A DNA stretch of 64,000 nt from Marinobacter psychrophilus (GCF_001043175.1 NZ_CP011494.1:1302001-1366000); one strand, 5' to 3'; numbered from the stretch's first letter, positions 45,522-56,832 are shown. The notes: generated by a model not told the origin, from the letters alone. A program made the numbers and translations.

Positions 45522-48163
45522 CGAATGTTATCCAAAGTTTTACACAAGTCGTCCTGCAAGGCCTGGCAGGCAGCGGGGTCGCAAAGCGCGTTACCGTTCT
45601 CGTCGGTCACAAAGAATACGTCTTCCACTCGTTCGCCTAGCGTAGCAATTTTTGCGGTGGTCAGGCGTACCTTGTGCTCCAACAGAACCTGCCCTATCCG
45701 GGCCAGCAGGCCGGGGCGGTCGGGGGTGATTACTTCCAACACAGTGCGCAGATTAAAGCTGTCGTTAGACAGCAGTACCTCAGTGGGAAAAGCAAAGTGC
45801 TTCAACTGCCTTGGCGTGCGTCGGTGGATAATGTCCGGGTAGTCCTCGGGGTCGTCCAGTTCTTCAATCAGCCGACTTCTTACCCGTTCTTTGCGATCCG
45901 GGTCTATCCCCAGGGGTTGGCCGTGGTCGTCCAGCACCACGTAGGAGCTGATGGACCAAGGCCCGTCACTGGAGCTAATACGGGCATCCACAATATTCAG
46001 ATTCAATTGCTCCAACACCGCAGTCGTGGCGGCAAACGAAGCGGTGCGGTTTTTCATATAAATGATGATCTGTGAATAACCGTCAGTCGGACCACCGCGG
46101 GTATCACGAATAAGCACCAGTGGGTCTGCATCATCGCCATGGCGGATAATGGCCGCGGTTTGCCAGGCGATGTCGATGGTGGAGTCCTGAAGAAAATAAT
46201 CTTCGTCTACCGTGTTCCATAGATTATCAATCTGGACGTCGCTGAAATGCTGGGCGCGCAGAATCTCACGGGCCTCGGATTGTGTAGCGTTGACCCACTC
46301 CTGACGATCTATGCGGGTATCAGTGCCGCGGCGCAGAGCCCTTTCTGTTTCTACATACAGCTGCCTTAGCAGCGAGGCGCGCCACGTGTTCCAAAGTTTG
46401 GGGTTGGTGGCGCTAATGTCGCATACGGTCAGAATGTACAGGTAATCCAGGTGCGCCTGGCTGAGCACAGCGCGGGCAAACTCGTGAATGATGTCCGGGT
46501 CAGAAATGTCTTTGCGTTGGGCTGTCATCGACATCAGCAGATGATTTTCCACCAGCCAAGACGCCAGTTGGGTGTCGCGATCGCTCAGATGGTGGCGCTT
46601 GCAGAAGGCTTCGGCGTCAATAGCGCCCAGCTCTGAATGATCGCCACCGCGACCTTTGGCTACATCGTGATAGAGCCCGGCAATAAACAGAGTTTCCAGT
46701 TTTGGCAGACGATGAATCAGCCTTGAGGCTAGCGGGTAGTCTTCACTGTTGGTGGAGTTGTGCAGGCGCACCATGTTACGGATAACGCCCATTGTATGCG
46801 CGTCCACCGTGTAAATATGGAACAGGTCGTGTTGCATCTGCCCGATAATGCGGCCAAATTCCGGCAAGTATCGGCCCAGCACGCTGTATTTCTTCATGGT
46901 AACCAGAGTTTGATCGAGCTTGTCTGGCGTACGCAGCAGTTCCATAAACAACGATGTGACCGCCAAATTCGCGCGAAAGGCGTCGTCAATCAGGTGGCGG
47001 TGGGCCCGCAGTGAACGAATAGTGGTAGCGCGTATGCCGCGAATAGCCGGGTTCTGCGCCATTAGTACAAACAACTCCATAATCGCGAAGGGCGCGTAGG
47101 CGAATACTTGGTTGTTGATGGCTTCAATATAGTGATTGCGAATCTGGAAACGCTTGTTAATGGGCTGTATAACGTCTTCCTGTCCACTGCCCAAAATGGC
47201 CTCATCATAATGCTGCAAAATCACGTCGGTCAGCTCGGCCAGAGCCAACACTGCGCGGTAGTACGATTGCATCATCAGTTCAACGCCCAGGCGCTCGCCT
47301 TTATCCTGGAAGCCCAGCATATTGGCCAAGCCGCGCTGATAGTCAAATAGTAGGCGGTTTTCATTGCGTTTGGCCAGCAGCTGCAGCCCGTATCGAAGCC
47401 GCCACAGCAGGGTCTCACCCTTGCGCAGAACCTGGTGCTCGTCTTCGGTCAGCACGCTGAACTGGGTTAGGTCAGCCGTGCTGTGCAAGCCGAAGTGGCG
47501 TTTGGTTATCCAACCGATGGTCTGGATGTCGCGCAACGCGCCGGGGGCGCCTTTTATATTAGGTTCCAGATTGTATTCGGTGTTGCTGTACTTGGTGTGG
47601 CGCTCTTCCTGCTCTGCACGCTTGGCAATGAAATACTCGCGGTCGGTGCTTATTTCATCTGAGAAAGCCAACTCTGACAGTTCCCTGCGTAAATCGTCTG
47701 GCCCGGCGATGGTGCGGGTTTCCAGCAGGTTGGTCAGAATGGTGATGTCGCCGCGAGCGGCATCGGTACTTTCGTCAATGCTGCGTACGCTGTGGCCAAT
47801 GTCCAGCTTCAAGTCCCACAACAGGGTAATGAACGCGCCAAGGTCATCACGCCATTCGGGGGCGGTGCCCGTGCGGGTCAGAATCAGCAAGTCAATGTCG
47901 GAGTAGGGGTGCAGCTCGCCGCGGCCGTAACCGCCCACGGCAATTAACGCCACGTTGTTGGAGCGCGCTAGCGGATAGCGATTCCAGATATGGAGCAACA
48001 CGGTATCGACCGTGTCAGAGCGTGCTTTTACCAGTGCTCGAATATCCGCGCCCTGTTCAAAAGCGGCCGCGTCTGCCTGCTGTCGCTCCTGCAACAGCGT
48101 GCGGGCGGCGGAAACCGGTGAAGCGTCATGGCTAATGCGGTGTTCCAGCTCGCCCGCTGCCAT
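45518..48163 (-). CDS. glnD: Bifunctional PII uridylyltransferase/uridylyl-removing enzyme GlnD
   Basis: 881 residues. It senses glutamine and modifies PII. The nucleotidyltransferase motif is GGYGRGELHPYSDIDLLIL (G-x-D-x-D type); the HD domain has HDVAKGRGGDHSELGA; two C-terminal ACT domains (about 690-770 and 800-881) end in PDRPGLLARIG and VFFVTDENGN. Starts one base before the map stop on the minus strand, so it follows map directly. Confidence 0.96.
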   Translation of the reverse strand: MAAGELEHRISHDASPVSAARTLLQERQQADAAAFEQGADIRALVKARSDTVDTVLLHIWNRYPLARSNNVALIAVGGYGRGELHPYSDIDLLILTRTGTAPEWRDDLGAFITLLWDLKLDIGHSVRSIDESTDAARGDITILTNLLETRTIAGPDDLRRELSELAFSDEISTDREYFIAKRAEQEERHTKYSNTEYNLEPNIKGAPGALRDIQTIGWITKRHFGLHSTADLTQFSVLTEDEHQVLRKGETLLWRLRYGLQLLAKRNENRLLFDYQRGLANMLGFQDKGERLGVELMMQSYYRAVLALAELTDVILQHYDEAILGSGQEDVIQPINKRFQIRNHYIEAINNQVFAYAPFAIMELFVLMAQNPAIRGIRATTIRSLRAHRHLIDDAFRANLAVTSLFMELLRTPDKLDQTLVTMKKYSVLGRYLPEFGRIIGQMQHDLFHIYTVDAHTMGVIRNMVRLHNSTNSEDYPLASRLIHRLPKLETLFIAGLYHDVAKGRGGDHSELGAIDAEAFCKRHHLSDRDTQLASWLVENHLLMSMTAQRKDISDPDIIHEFARAVLSQAHLDYLYILTVCDISATNPKLWNTWRASLLRQLYVETERALRRGTDTRIDRQEWVNATQSEAREILRAQHFSDVQIDNLWNTVDEDYFLQDSTIDIAWQTAAIIRHGDDADPLVLIRDTRGGPTDGYSQIIIYMKNRTASFAATTAVLEQLNLNIVDARISSSDGPWSISSYVVLDDHGQPLGIDPDRKERVRSRLIEELDDPEDYPDIIHRRTPRQLKHFAFPTEVLLSNDSFNLRTVLEVITPDRPGLLARIGQVLLEHKVRLTTAKIATLGERVEDVFFVTDENGNALCDPAACQALQDDLCKTLDNIR

Positions 48164-48934
48164 TTAAAACGACTCTTCTTTGCGTTTGGTCAACACTTCA
48201 TGACCGTCTGCAGTCACCAGAATGGTGTGTTCCCACTGGGCTGAAAGTTTGCGGTCTTTGGTGACCGCGGTCCATTCGTCTGGCAGCAGTTTGGTGTGGT
48301 ACTTGCCTTGATTGATCATCGGTTCGATGGTGAAAATCATTCCTTCCTTTAGCTCCAGGCCTGTGCCGGCTTTGCCGTAATGCATTACCTGGGGCTCTTC
48401 ATGAAACACCTGGCCAATGCCGTGGCCACAATAGTCACGAACCACAGAGAACCGGTGCTTTTCAGCGTGCTGTTGGATTACATGGCCTATATCGCCAAGG
48501 CGTGCCCCGGGCTTAACCAGTTCGATACCTTTATACATGCACTCTTGGGTAATCTGGATCAAGCGCTCGGTGCCGGGCTTGGGTGTACCAACCGCCCACA
48601 TTTTACTGGTGTCGCCGTGGTAGCCATCTTTTATAACGGTGACATCAATATTGATGATGTCACCGTCTTTCAGCACTTTTTGCTCGGTGGGAATGCCGTG
48701 GCAAACCACGTGGTTCACCGATGTGCAGATGGATTTCGGGAAGCCCTTGTAGTTCAGCGGCGCCGGAATAGCTTGCTGCACGTTCACAATGTAGTCGTGG
48801 CAGAGCTGGTTTAGATGTTCGGTGGTCACGCCGGGTTTGACGTGCTCGTGGATCATCTCCAGAACTTCCGCGGCCAGCTTTCCGGCTACGCGCATTTTTG
48901 CTATGTCTTCCGGGGTCTTAATGGTGACCTGCAT
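48164..48934 (-). CDS. map: Methionine aminopeptidase, type I
   Basis: 256 residues. It removes N-terminal methionine from new proteins. The five metal ligands are visible: D in INIDVTV, D in YHGDTSK, H in GHGIGQVFHEEP, E in TIEPMI and E in WEHTILV. It lies divergent from rpsB, as in many gammaproteobacteria, and glnD follows it without a gap. Confidence 0.96.
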   Translation of the reverse strand: MQVTIKTPEDIAKMRVAGKLAAEVLEMIHEHVKPGVTTEHLNQLCHDYIVNVQQAIPAPLNYKGFPKSICTSVNHVVCHGIPTEQKVLKDGDIINIDVTVIKDGYHGDTSKMWAVGTPKPGTERLIQITQECMYKGIELVKPGARLGDIGHVIQQHAEKHRFSVVRDYCGHGIGQVFHEEPQVMHYGKAGTGLELKEGMIFTIEPMINQGKYHTKLLPDEWTAVTKDRKLSAQWEHTILVTADGHEVLTKRKEESF

Positions 48935-49069
48935 CAGCTTTCCTATTAAAATAAATGAATCAAGCTGCTATTTTAAGGCTCATGGGCACAAGGTACAACT
49001 TCAGAGAACAAGCGGCTTCAGCACAAAACTAATGGCATTGTGCGCCATAAATATGGTATAAACGCGCCC

Positions 49070-49202
49070 GCTGGAAACGAATCCAGCAAATTCACACACG
49101 AGTCGACACGTTGCTCCAGGGTGCCTGCGGTTGTTGAAACCGCACATAGGTTGGTGCAATCGGATTCGTGGAGGTCTAACCCGAAGTCACAAGGTAACTA
49201 TA
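49070..49202 (+). promoter_or_regulatory. rpsB leader with pseudoknot (ribosomal protein S2 autoregulation)
   Basis: Stem GCTGG (49070-49074) / CCAGC (49083-49087) with loop AAACGAAT. The loop CGAAT can pair with ATTCG in the GGATTCG segment at 49162-49168, a pseudoknot. A second stem TGCGGTT (49126-49132) / AACCGCA (49138-49144) lies between, and GGTT (49149-49152) can pair with AACC (49078... read as 49178-49181). This fits the known two-stem pseudoknot rpsB leader bound by S2. A -10-like TATAAA at 49057-49062 would start the RNA near 49069. Confidence 0.6.
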
Positions 49203-49946
49203 ATGGCTCAAGTACATATGCGTGACCTGCTTAAAGCAGGTGCTCACTTTGGACACCAGACCCGCTACTGGAATCCAAAAATGTCGAAGTACATCTTCGG
49301 CGCCCGTAACAAGATTCACATCATTAACCTGGAACAGACCGTTCCGGCTATGAACAATGCTCTTAAATTCGTTGCGCAGCTGACCGAGAACAAGAACAAG
49401 ATTCTGTTCGTAGGTACCAAGCGCGCCGCTGCGAAGATCATTAAAGAGGAAGCAGAGCGTTCAGGTCAACCTTTTGTGAACCACCGCTGGTTGGGCGGCA
49501 TGCTGACCAACTACAAAACCATTCGTCAGTCGATTCACCGCTACCGCGAACTGCAAGCGCAGAGCAAAGACGGTACTTTTGACAAGCTGACCAAGAAAGA
49601 AGCGCTTGAGCGCAGCCGCGAAATGGACAAGCTTGAGCGTTCTATTGGTGGTATCAAGGATATGGGCGGCCTGCCCGATGCCTTGTTCGTGATAGACGTT
49701 GACCACGAGCGTATCGCTATCAAGGAAGCCAACAAGTTGGGTATTCCTGTTATTGGTGTGGTTGACACCAACAGCAACCCTGACGGTGTTGATTATGTAA
49801 TTCCGGGTAACGATGACGCCATCCGCGCTATCCAGATTTACGTGAAAGCGGTTGCCGACACCTGCCTGGAGTCGGTCAACGTTGGCGCAGACGAGTTTGT
49901 TGAAATTAGCGAAGAAGCTCCAAGCGCAGCACCTGCTGCAGAATAA
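49203..49946 (+). CDS. rpsB: 30S ribosomal protein S2
   Basis: 247 residues. Clear S2: [20 protein letters not shown] at the start, [14 protein letters not shown], and [16 protein letters not shown] chose ATG 49203 (after AAGGTAACTATA). It leads the rpsB-tsf operon; the leader suggests S2 feedback control. Confidence 0.97.
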   Translation: MAQVHMRDLLKAGAHFGHQTRYWNPKMSKYIFGARNKIHIINLEQTVPAMNNALKFVAQLTENKNKILFVGTKRAAAKIIKEEAERSGQPFVNHRWLGGMLTNYKTIRQSIHRYRELQAQSKDGTFDKLTKKEALERSREMDKLERSIGGIKDMGGLPDALFVIDVDHERIAIKEANKLGIPVIGVVDTNSNPDGVDYVIPGNDDAIRAIQIYVKAVADTCLESVNVGADEFVEISEEAPSAAPAAE

Positions 49947-50013
49947 GGCTTGAGTGCCTGCTGTAGAATAGAGCTTGAGAGCAACGCTTGATTTGCTCTG
50001 AGATTCAAAGCGT

Positions 50014-50040
50014 GCCCGGACAGGTTCCGGGCAGGTTTTC
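50014..50040 (+). terminator. Attenuator hairpin between rpsB and tsf
   Basis: GCCCGG-acaggtt-CCGGGC (50014-50032) followed by AGGTTTTCC. Weak T-run, consistent with partial termination between rpsB and tsf. Confidence 0.6.
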
Positions 50041-50073
50041 CTACCGAATTCGGAAATTTTAAGAGGACCCGAC

Positions 50074-50943
50074 ATGGCTGCTATTACCGCTGCAATGGTC
50101 AAAGAGCTGCGTGAGCGCACCGGCCTTGGCATGATGGAATGCAAAAAAGCTTTGGTTGAATCGGAAGGCAGTGTAGACGCCGCGATTGAAGAGCTGCGCA
50201 AATCATCTGGCCTGAAGGCTGCTAAAAAAGCCGGCCGTACCGCCGCTGAAGGTGTTTCGCTAATCAAGATTTCAGACGACCACACCGTGGGCCTGATTTT
50301 GGAAGTGAACTCCGAAACCGACTTTGTTGCCCGCGATGATAACTTCATCAATTTCGCCAACGAAGTGCTAGAAGTTGCGTTCAAAAAGAACGAAACCGAC
50401 GTTGCTGTGTTGATGGCGGGCGATCTGGAGTCCAAGCGCGAAGCGCTGGTCCAGAAAATCGGCGAAAACATCAGTGTACGTCGCATTGTGCGCATTGAAG
50501 GCGCGGTTGTGGGCGGCTACGTTCACAGCACCAACAAGATTGCGGCCGTGGTTGCTTTGACCGCAGGTGACGCAGAGCTGGCCCGCGATATCGCCATGCA
50601 CGTTGCTGCGGTAAACCCGCGCATCGCCAAGCCTGAAGACATGCCGGTTGAAGAGCTGGAGCAAGAAAAGGCGATCATCAAGGCGCAGCCGGATATGGCA
50701 GGCAAGCCGGCTGAAATCGTTGAAAAAATGATGGGCGGTCGCATCAAGAAATACTTGGCTGAAAACAGCCTGATTGAGCAGCCATTCGTTAAAAACCCGG
50801 AGCAAACCGTGGGTCAGCTGGTGACAGCGGCCGGTGGCGAGCTGATTGGTTTCCTTCGAGTAGAAGTAGGCGAAGGCATTGAGCGGGAAGAAGTTGACTT
50901 TGCTGCCGAGGTTGCTGCCGCATCCGGTATCAACAAAGGCTGA
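50074..50943 (+). CDS. tsf: Elongation factor Ts
   Basis: 289 residues. Signature [15 protein letters not shown] near the N-terminus, and the second [10 protein letters not shown] and [15 protein letters not shown] segments. Recycles EF-Tu. ATG 50074 follows AGAGGACCCGAC. Standard length and position after rpsB. Confidence 0.97.
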   Translation: MAAITAAMVKELRERTGLGMMECKKALVESEGSVDAAIEELRKSSGLKAAKKAGRTAAEGVSLIKISDDHTVGLILEVNSETDFVARDDNFINFANEVLEVAFKKNETDVAVLMAGDLESKREALVQKIGENISVRRIVRIEGAVVGGYVHSTNKIAAVVALTAGDAELARDIAMHVAAVNPRIAKPEDMPVEELEQEKAIIKAQPDMAGKPAEIVEKMMGGRIKKYLAENSLIEQPFVKNPEQTVGQLVTAAGGELIGFLRVEVGEGIEREEVDFAAEVAAASGINKG

Positions 50944-50991
50944 TTTCAGCTTCGGAAGCTGCCTGATTGATCGGTAGCTTCGTTCAAGTCT

Positions 50992-51023
50992 GCCACGTTA
51001 GCCGGTTTTCCGGCTCTCGTGGC
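50992..51023 (+). promoter_or_regulatory. Long hairpin between tsf and pyrH
   Basis: GCCACG-tt-AGCCGG-tttt-CCGGCT-ct-CGTGGC, a near-continuous stem. No T-run, so it may act as RNA processing or stability element or part of the pyrH leader. A smaller hairpin CAGCTT-cgg-AAGCTG lies at 50947-50961. Confidence 0.45.
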
Positions 51024-51133
51024 GGGCTTGTATCTGAGATGTCCCTTTTTTTGCCGAGGGTTATGTCAAATACAAGCCTGCCGCATCGCGCCGCCGCTTT
51101 GCGCTGCAGCCAATAGACCAGAAGGGGATCCGC

Positions 51134-51862
51134 ATGTCGACAACGTTCAAAACTCAGCCCAGATACAAGCGTATCCTGTTAAAGCTCAGCGGTGAGGCCC
51201 TGATGGGTGATCTTGGTTTCGGTATTGATCCCAAGGTTCTGGACCGCATGGCGCTGGAAATTGGTGCGCTGATTGGTATTGGTGTGCAGGTTGGCCTGGT
51301 AATTGGTGGCGGCAATCTGTTCCGTGGCGAAGCCTTGAGCGCTGCTGGTATGGACCGCGTTAGCGGCGACCACATGGGCATGTTGGCCACCGTAATGAAC
51401 GGTCTGGCCATGCGTGACGCCCTGGAACGTTCCAACATCCGCACCCGTGTTATGTCTGCCATCCCCATGAGTGGTATTGTGGAGCATTACGATCGCCGCC
51501 GCGCTGTGCGCGATCTTAAAGATGGAGACGTGGTTATTTTCTGTGCAGGTACCGGCAACCCCTTCTTTACTACCGATTCTGCGGCCTGCTTGCGCGGTAT
51601 CGAAATTGAAGCCGACGCGGTGCTGAAGGGCACCAAGGTAGACGGCGTGTATTCAGCCGACCCCTACCTGGACAGCACGGCGGTAAAATACGATTCTCTG
51701 ACTTATGATGAAGTATTGGATAAAAAATTGGGCGTGATGGACTTAACAGCCATCTGTCTGGCGCGCGACCACGGTATGCCGTTGCGGGTATTCGATATGA
51801 ATAGCCCCGGCGTTCTGACCCGCATCGTGACAGGCGAAAAAGTAGGTACTCTTATTGAATAA
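51134..51862 (+). CDS. pyrH: UMP kinase
   Basis: 242 residues. [33 protein letters not shown] and DGVYSADP are UMP kinase motifs. Phosphorylates UMP to UDP. Usual position between tsf and frr. Confidence 0.97.
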   Translation: MSTTFKTQPRYKRILLKLSGEALMGDLGFGIDPKVLDRMALEIGALIGIGVQVGLVIGGGNLFRGEALSAAGMDRVSGDHMGMLATVMNGLAMRDALERSNIRTRVMSAIPMSGIVEHYDRRRAVRDLKDGDVVIFCAGTGNPFFTTDSAACLRGIEIEADAVLKGTKVDGVYSADPYLDSTAVKYDSLTYDEVLDKKLGVMDLTAICLARDHGMPLRVFDMNSPGVLTRIVTGEKVGTLIE

Positions 51863-51920
51863 CCGATTGAATAGTTGATTGACTGATCGATCGGACAGTT
51901 GATTGAATAATCCGGCAGGG
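51863..51920 (+). repeat. Short degenerate direct repeats between pyrH and frr
   Basis: Repeats of GATTGAATA and GTTGATTGA units, at 51864-51905 by eye. Probably slippage products in the spacer before frr. Confidence 0.35.
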
Positions 51921-51952
51921 TCCGGTTTTACGAAAAAATCGAGGGTTGGCAA

Positions 51953-52510
51953 GTGATTAACGAGATCAAAACGGAAGCTGAAACCAAAATGACCAAGAGC
52001 ATCGAAGCTCTGGCGTCAGCGTTTAACAAAATCCGAACCGGCCGCGCGCATCCTTCCATTCTGGACAGCGTGATGGTGAACTATTACGGCCAGGAAACGC
52101 CGTTGAGGCAGGTAGCCTCGGTAACTGTGGAAGACAGCCGTACATTGACGGTGTCACCTTGGGAAAAGAACATGGTTCCGCAGATTGAAAAGGCCATCAT
52201 GACCTCTGATTTGGGTCTTAACCCGTCAACCAGCGGTGATCTTATTCGGTTGCCTATGCCGATGCTGACCGAGGAAACCCGTAAAAATATGGTCAAGCAG
52301 GCCCGCGCTGACGCAGAACACGGCCGGGTTTCAGTGCGCAACGCCCGTCGCGATGCCAACAGCACGTTAAAAGAGCTGCTGAAAGACAAAGACATCAGCG
52401 AAGACGACGAGCGTCGCGGCGAGGAAGAAGTGCAAAAACTGACTGACCGCTTTATTGCGGAAGTGGAAAAGTTCTTGAAAGCCAAAGAAGAGGATTTGAT
52501 GGCGGTTTGA
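51953..52510 (+). CDS. frr: Ribosome recycling factor
   Basis: 185 residues, GTG start. [15 protein letters not shown] and the [20 protein letters not shown]-terminal helix identify RRF. Separates ribosomal subunits after termination. Confidence 0.96.
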   Translation: MINEIKTEAETKMTKSIEALASAFNKIRTGRAHPSILDSVMVNYYGQETPLRQVASVTVEDSRTLTVSPWEKNMVPQIEKAIMTSDLGLNPSTSGDLIRLPMPMLTEETRKNMVKQARADAEHGRVSVRNARRDANSTLKELLKDKDISEDDERRGEEEVQKLTDRFIAEVEKFLKAKEEDLMAV

Positions 52511-52576
52511 TGCCGGCATCTTGAGGATACAACACTCACGGTTGCCATAAGGCGCGGTGGCCGCACAGGGGATCTT

Positions 52577-53344
52577 ATGACCGCAACTGTTTCCGCAGCA
52601 ATTCCGGAATCGGCACCAAACCGGCCCAAACATGTTGCCGTTATCATGGACGGTAACAATCGTTGGGCCAAGGCCCGACGTCTTAAAGGTGTGGCCGGTC
52701 ACAAGGCGGGCGTTGACGCCGTCCGCGCCGTGGTGGAAACCTGTGCCCGCGAGGGCGTTGAGGTTGTTACTCTGTTTGCGTTTTCCAGTGAAAACTGGCG
52801 CCGCCCGCAAGACGAAGTCTCCGCATTGATGAAACTGTTTGTGTTTGCGTTGGAGCGCGAAGTGCGCAAACTGCATCGCAACAACATTTGCTTGCGTCTT
52901 ATTGGTGAACGCTCGGCATTCAGTCCGCTGTTACAGAATTTGATGGCGAAAGCCGAAACACTCACCGCTGACAATACAGCGATGACTCTCGTCATCGCCG
53001 CCAATTACGGTGGCCAATGGGACATCACGGAAGCCACGCGTAAAATTGCCAGAAAAGTCGCAAGCGGTCAATTGCAGCCATCGGATATAACCGAAGACCT
53101 GATTCAAAGCCACTTGAGCTTGGGTGATTTGCCTACGCCAGACTTGATGATTCGTACCGCCGGCGAACAGCGCATAAGCAATTTTATGTTGTGGCACCTG
53201 GCGTATACCGAGTTCTATTTCTCGCCGGTTTTTTGGCCGGACTTCAAGCAACCGCAGATGCAGGAAGCGCTGGCCGTTTACGCCGCAAGGCAAAGACGTT
53301 TTGGCCAGACGGATGACCAGGTTGCGGCCCGATCGTCGCTCTGA
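52577..53344 (+). CDS. uppS: Undecaprenyl diphosphate synthase (cis-prenyltransferase)
   Basis: 255 residues. The signature [13 protein letters not shown] starts at about residue 21 (D25 catalytic), then [11 protein letters not shown]. The late [23 protein letters not shown] identifies the family. Makes the C55 lipid carrier for peptidoglycan. ATG 52577. Followed by cdsA after 24 bases. Confidence 0.96.
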   Translation: MTATVSAAIPESAPNRPKHVAVIMDGNNRWAKARRLKGVAGHKAGVDAVRAVVETCAREGVEVVTLFAFSSENWRRPQDEVSALMKLFVFALEREVRKLHRNNICLRLIGERSAFSPLLQNLMAKAETLTADNTAMTLVIAANYGGQWDITEATRKIARKVASGQLQPSDITEDLIQSHLSLGDLPTPDLMIRTAGEQRISNFMLWHLAYTEFYFSPVFWPDFKQPQMQEALAVYAARQRRFGQTDDQVAARSSL

Positions 53345-53368
53345 TAACACAGCAAGAGCAGGTTCACT

Positions 53369-54211
53369 GTGCTTAAAACCCGAATAATTACTGCGCTGAT
53401 TCTGGCGCCCATTGCTATTGGTGGCGTTTTCTTTCTGCCACCTGTGGGTTTTGCGATTTTTACCGCCGCGCTGATTGCCCTGGGTGCCTGGGAATGGGCC
53501 AATATGGCGGGGCTTATAAATCAGCCTGCACGCGTTGGCTACAGCGCCGCTGTATTGCTGTTATTGGCGGCTCTATACACAATGACTGCACAGGGTGTGC
53601 TCTGGTTAGCGTTGCTTTGGTGGCTGGCCGGTTTTGGTCTTGTGGCGTCTTATCCCAAAAATTCTGCGCGTTGGGGATCTGTTTCTGCACGGGCGACCAT
53701 GGGCCTGCTGGTGTTGGTGCCGGCTTGGGTTGGCTTGAATTATTTGCGCAACGGCGAGTTCAAATTTGCGTTGACCGATAACAACCTGTTGTTGATTCTG
53801 TATGTGTTTGCGCTGGTGTGGGTGGCAGACATTGGAGCGTATTTTTCTGGTCGTAAATTTGGCAATGCCAAGCTAGCGCCTCGGGTCAGTCCGGGTAAAT
53901 CCTGGGCCGGAGTCTGGGGCGGCTTGGCAGCGGTTGCGGTTTTTGCACTGGTGGTCAGTCAAACACTTGGCGCCGGGGCTGGGCAATCGGTTGCTTTGAT
54001 TATTGTTTCCGTTGTGACCGCCGTTGTGTCGGTGCTGGGTGACTTGTTCGAAAGCATGCTTAAGCGCTTTCGCGGCATTAAAGACAGCAGCCGGTTGCTT
54101 CCCGGACACGGCGGTATTATGGATCGCATAGACAGTCTGACTGCGGCTATACCCATATTTACCCTGCTTGTTATTCAACTTGGTTGGCTTAATGTTGGGC
54201 ACGTCTCTTGA
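53369..54211 (+). CDS. cdsA: Phosphatidate cytidylyltransferase
   Basis: 280 residues, GTG start; about eight membrane helices. The C-terminal CDP-alcohol transferase signature is [20 protein letters not shown]. Makes CDP-diacylglycerol for phospholipids. The stop TGA overlaps the dxr ATG. Confidence 0.95.
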   Translation: MLKTRIITALILAPIAIGGVFFLPPVGFAIFTAALIALGAWEWANMAGLINQPARVGYSAAVLLLLAALYTMTAQGVLWLALLWWLAGFGLVASYPKNSARWGSVSARATMGLLVLVPAWVGLNYLRNGEFKFALTDNNLLLILYVFALVWVADIGAYFSGRKFGNAKLAPRVSPGKSWAGVWGGLAAVAVFALVVSQTLGAGAGQSVALIIVSVVTAVVSVLGDLFESMLKRFRGIKDSSRLLPGHGGIMDRIDSLTAAIPIFTLLVIQLGWLNVGHVS

Positions 54212-55401
54212 TGCAACGCCGTCATCTATCAGTACTGGGGGCCACCGGCTCTATCGGTTTAAGTACGCTGGAAGTAGTGCGTCGTCACCCACAGCGTTTT
54301 TCAGTGTACGCTCTGACAGCTTGCTCAAGCGTTGAAGCAATGGCTACTTTGTGCCGTGAATTTGAACCAGCCATTGCGGTAATGGCTGATGGGCCGGCGG
54401 CTGAAAAATTACGCGAGGCCTTGTCTGACTTACCGCATGTAAGAGTGTTGGCCGGTGAAGCCGGCCTGAGTGAGGCGGCGACTAGCCCGGGAGTTGATAC
54501 GGTGATGGCGGCCATTGTGGGTGCGGCTGGTTTGCCGTCGACTCTTGCCGCGGTGCGTGCTGGTAAGCGAGTTTTACTGGCCAACAAAGAAGCGCTAGTG
54601 ATGTCCGGGCGCTTGTTCATGGACGCTGTAGAGGAATCGGGCGCTGAATTGCTGCCCATTGATTCCGAGCACAACGCCATATTTCAGTGCATACCGGCCG
54701 GCCGTATTCGCCAGCCCGATGCCGCGGGCATCACCCGTATTTTGCTGACCGCCTCAGGCGGGCCTTTCCGTGAAATGCCAGCGGCGGACATGGCACTGGT
54801 AACGCCTGAGCAGGCATGCGCCCACCCCAACTGGTCCATGGGTCGAAAAATATCTGTTGATTCTGCCACCCTTATGAATAAAGGGCTGGAGTTGATCGAA
54901 GCCTGTTGGCTGTTCAATATTTCGCCGGAAAAAATTGAAGTGCACGTTCATCCGGAGAGTATTATCCACTCTATGGTTGAATACGCCGACGGCTCGGTAC
55001 TGGCGCAGTTGGGCAGTCCGGACATGCGTACGCCGATTGCTAACGGCTTGGCCTGGCCAGAGCGTATCGATGCTGGCGTAGCACCGCTAGACCTGTTTGC
55101 TATTGGCCGACTTCACTTTGAGCGCCCTGATACCAAGCGTTTTCCGTGTTTGCGCCTGGCCGCAGAAGCCTTTAAAACAGGAGGTACCGCACCGGCAGTG
55201 CTCAATGCCGCCAACGAGGTCGCGGTGGAAGCTTTTTTACAGGGCAGGGTTCGCTTTACTGACATCCCCGCTATCATAGGTCAAACCTTATCCGCCGTTG
55301 CTGCCGTTCCGGCCGACAGCTTTGACATAATTTTCAGTAAAGATTCTGAAGCGCGGCAGTTCGCCTACGCCTGTGTGACAAAACTGGCGTGCGAAAAGTA
55401 G
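54211..55401 (+). CDS. dxr: 1-deoxy-D-xylulose 5-phosphate reductoisomerase
   Basis: About 396 residues from ATG 54211, overlapping the cdsA stop. NADPH site [26 protein letters not shown], and the metal-binding [11 protein letters not shown]. Makes MEP for isoprenoids. A TTG one codon earlier is the alternative start. Confidence 0.96.
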   Translation: MQRRHLSVLGATGSIGLSTLEVVRRHPQRFSVYALTACSSVEAMATLCREFEPAIAVMADGPAAEKLREALSDLPHVRVLAGEAGLSEAATSPGVDTVMAAIVGAAGLPSTLAAVRAGKRVLLANKEALVMSGRLFMDAVEESGAELLPIDSEHNAIFQCIPAGRIRQPDAAGITRILLTASGGPFREMPAADMALVTPEQACAHPNWSMGRKISVDSATLMNKGLELIEACWLFNISPEKIEVHVHPESIIHSMVEYADGSVLAQLGSPDMRTPIANGLAWPERIDAGVAPLDLFAIGRLHFERPDTKRFPCLRLAAEAFKTGGTAPAVLNAANEVAVEAFLQGRVRFTDIPAIIGQTLSAVAAVPADSFDIIFSKDSEARQFAYACVTKLACEK

Positions 55402-55440
55402 AGTCGGATTTTTACGATAGCCATCATTCCAAGGGGCGCT

Positions 55441-56790
55441 ATGCAAATCATTGAGACCATTCTTTCGCTGGTGCTAACGCTGGGTATTCTGGTGACCATC
55501 CATGAATACGGGCATTTCTGGGTAGCCCGCCGTTTTGGCGTAAAGGTTCTGCGTTTTTCGGTGGGCTTTGGGAAACCTCTGTGGTCTTGGTATGACCGCC
55601 ATGGCACTGAGTTTGCCGTGGCTGCGATTCCGTTGGGTGGCTACGTAAAAATGCTGGACGCCCGCGAAGGTCCGGTGTCGCCGGAGCTGATCGATCAGGC
55701 TTTTACCTCGAAGTCGCCGTATCAGCGGATTGCAATAGCGGCTGCCGGCCCCGCAGCCAACTTTATATTTGCCATCGCCGCTTACTGGCTGCTGGCGGTG
55801 GTCGGCGTGACCACGGTTGCGCCTATTGTTGGTTCGGTAACACCGGGCTCAGTGGCTGAGCGTGTAGGCCTTGCACCAGGTATGGAGTTGACGGAAGTTG
55901 ACGGTCACGGTGTTAGCTCTTGGCGCAGCGTTAACATGCGCCTGCTGGAGCGCGCCGGCGAACATGGTACAGTGAGCTTCGCGATAACCGGCGGCCAGGG
56001 CCAAGGCTTATTACAAGGCGAATTGGGCGGGTGGAGTCTAAGCACCGACACTCCAGACCCACTTGGCGAATTTGGTATCGTGCCCAACCGCCCGGCTATA
56101 CCGCCGGTGCTGGGGGTGATCTCTGCAGGCGGCCGTGCCAGCGCTGCCGGCCTTCAGTCGGGTGATCGCATAATCGCGGTAGATGGCGATCCAGTCGAAG
56201 ACTGGTTTGGCCTGGTTGAGCATATTCGCAAATCGCCAGAGCAGAGCCTGGTGCTGCGTTTTGAGCGCGAAGGCGCCGAACGCATGCTGAACATTGTTCC
56301 CGCGGCAAAAACCGCAGACGATGGTGAAACCATTGGCTTGATCGGGGCCGGTGTTCAGGTACCGGAGTGGCCGGAAAGCAGCCTTCGCGAAATTAGCTAT
56401 GGTCCGCTGGCGGCGTTTCCGGTTGCGGTTGAAGAAACCTGGGCAGACACTCGCTTGACGCTGGTCGCTATCAAGAAAATGCTGACCGGATTGTTGTCGC
56501 CAAGCAACCTGAGCGGGCCTATTACCATTGCCCTTGTTGCCGAAGCCAGCGTGAGTTCCGGATTTGAAGATTTTGTGCGGTTTTTGGCCTATTTGAGTGT
56601 CAGCCTTGGCGTGCTGAATCTGCTGCCAGTGCCGGTGCTTGATGGTGGTCATATTTTGTACTACACGATCGAGGCGATCCGTCGTAAACCGGTGTCTGAG
56701 CAGGTGCAGGCCATTGGATTACGAATTGGTATGGCTTTGATACTGACTTTAATGGTGTTTGCCCTTTACAACGACCTTATGCGGTTGTGA
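55441..56790 (+). CDS. rseP: Site-2 zinc metalloprotease RseP
   Basis: 449 residues. HEYGH (H21-H25) is the zinc site in the first membrane helix, and LDGGHILYY at the end completes it. Two PDZ domains lie between. RseP cleaves RseA to release sigma E. Normal length; precedes bamA by 42 bases. Confidence 0.95.
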   Translation: MQIIETILSLVLTLGILVTIHEYGHFWVARRFGVKVLRFSVGFGKPLWSWYDRHGTEFAVAAIPLGGYVKMLDAREGPVSPELIDQAFTSKSPYQRIAIAAAGPAANFIFAIAAYWLLAVVGVTTVAPIVGSVTPGSVAERVGLAPGMELTEVDGHGVSSWRSVNMRLLERAGEHGTVSFAITGGQGQGLLQGELGGWSLSTDTPDPLGEFGIVPNRPAIPPVLGVISAGGRASAAGLQSGDRIIAVDGDPVEDWFGLVEHIRKSPEQSLVLRFEREGAERMLNIVPAAKTADDGETIGLIGAGVQVPEWPESSLREISYGPLAAFPVAVEETWADTRLTLVAIKKMLTGLLSPSNLSGPITIALVAEASVSSGFEDFVRFLAYLSVSLGVLNLLPVPVLDGGHILYYTIEAIRRKPVSEQVQAIGLRIGMALILTLMVFALYNDLMRL

Positions 56791-56832
56791 GAATTGCGGC
56801 CCCTTAGCGCATTAACCAGGCGAAATATTTGA

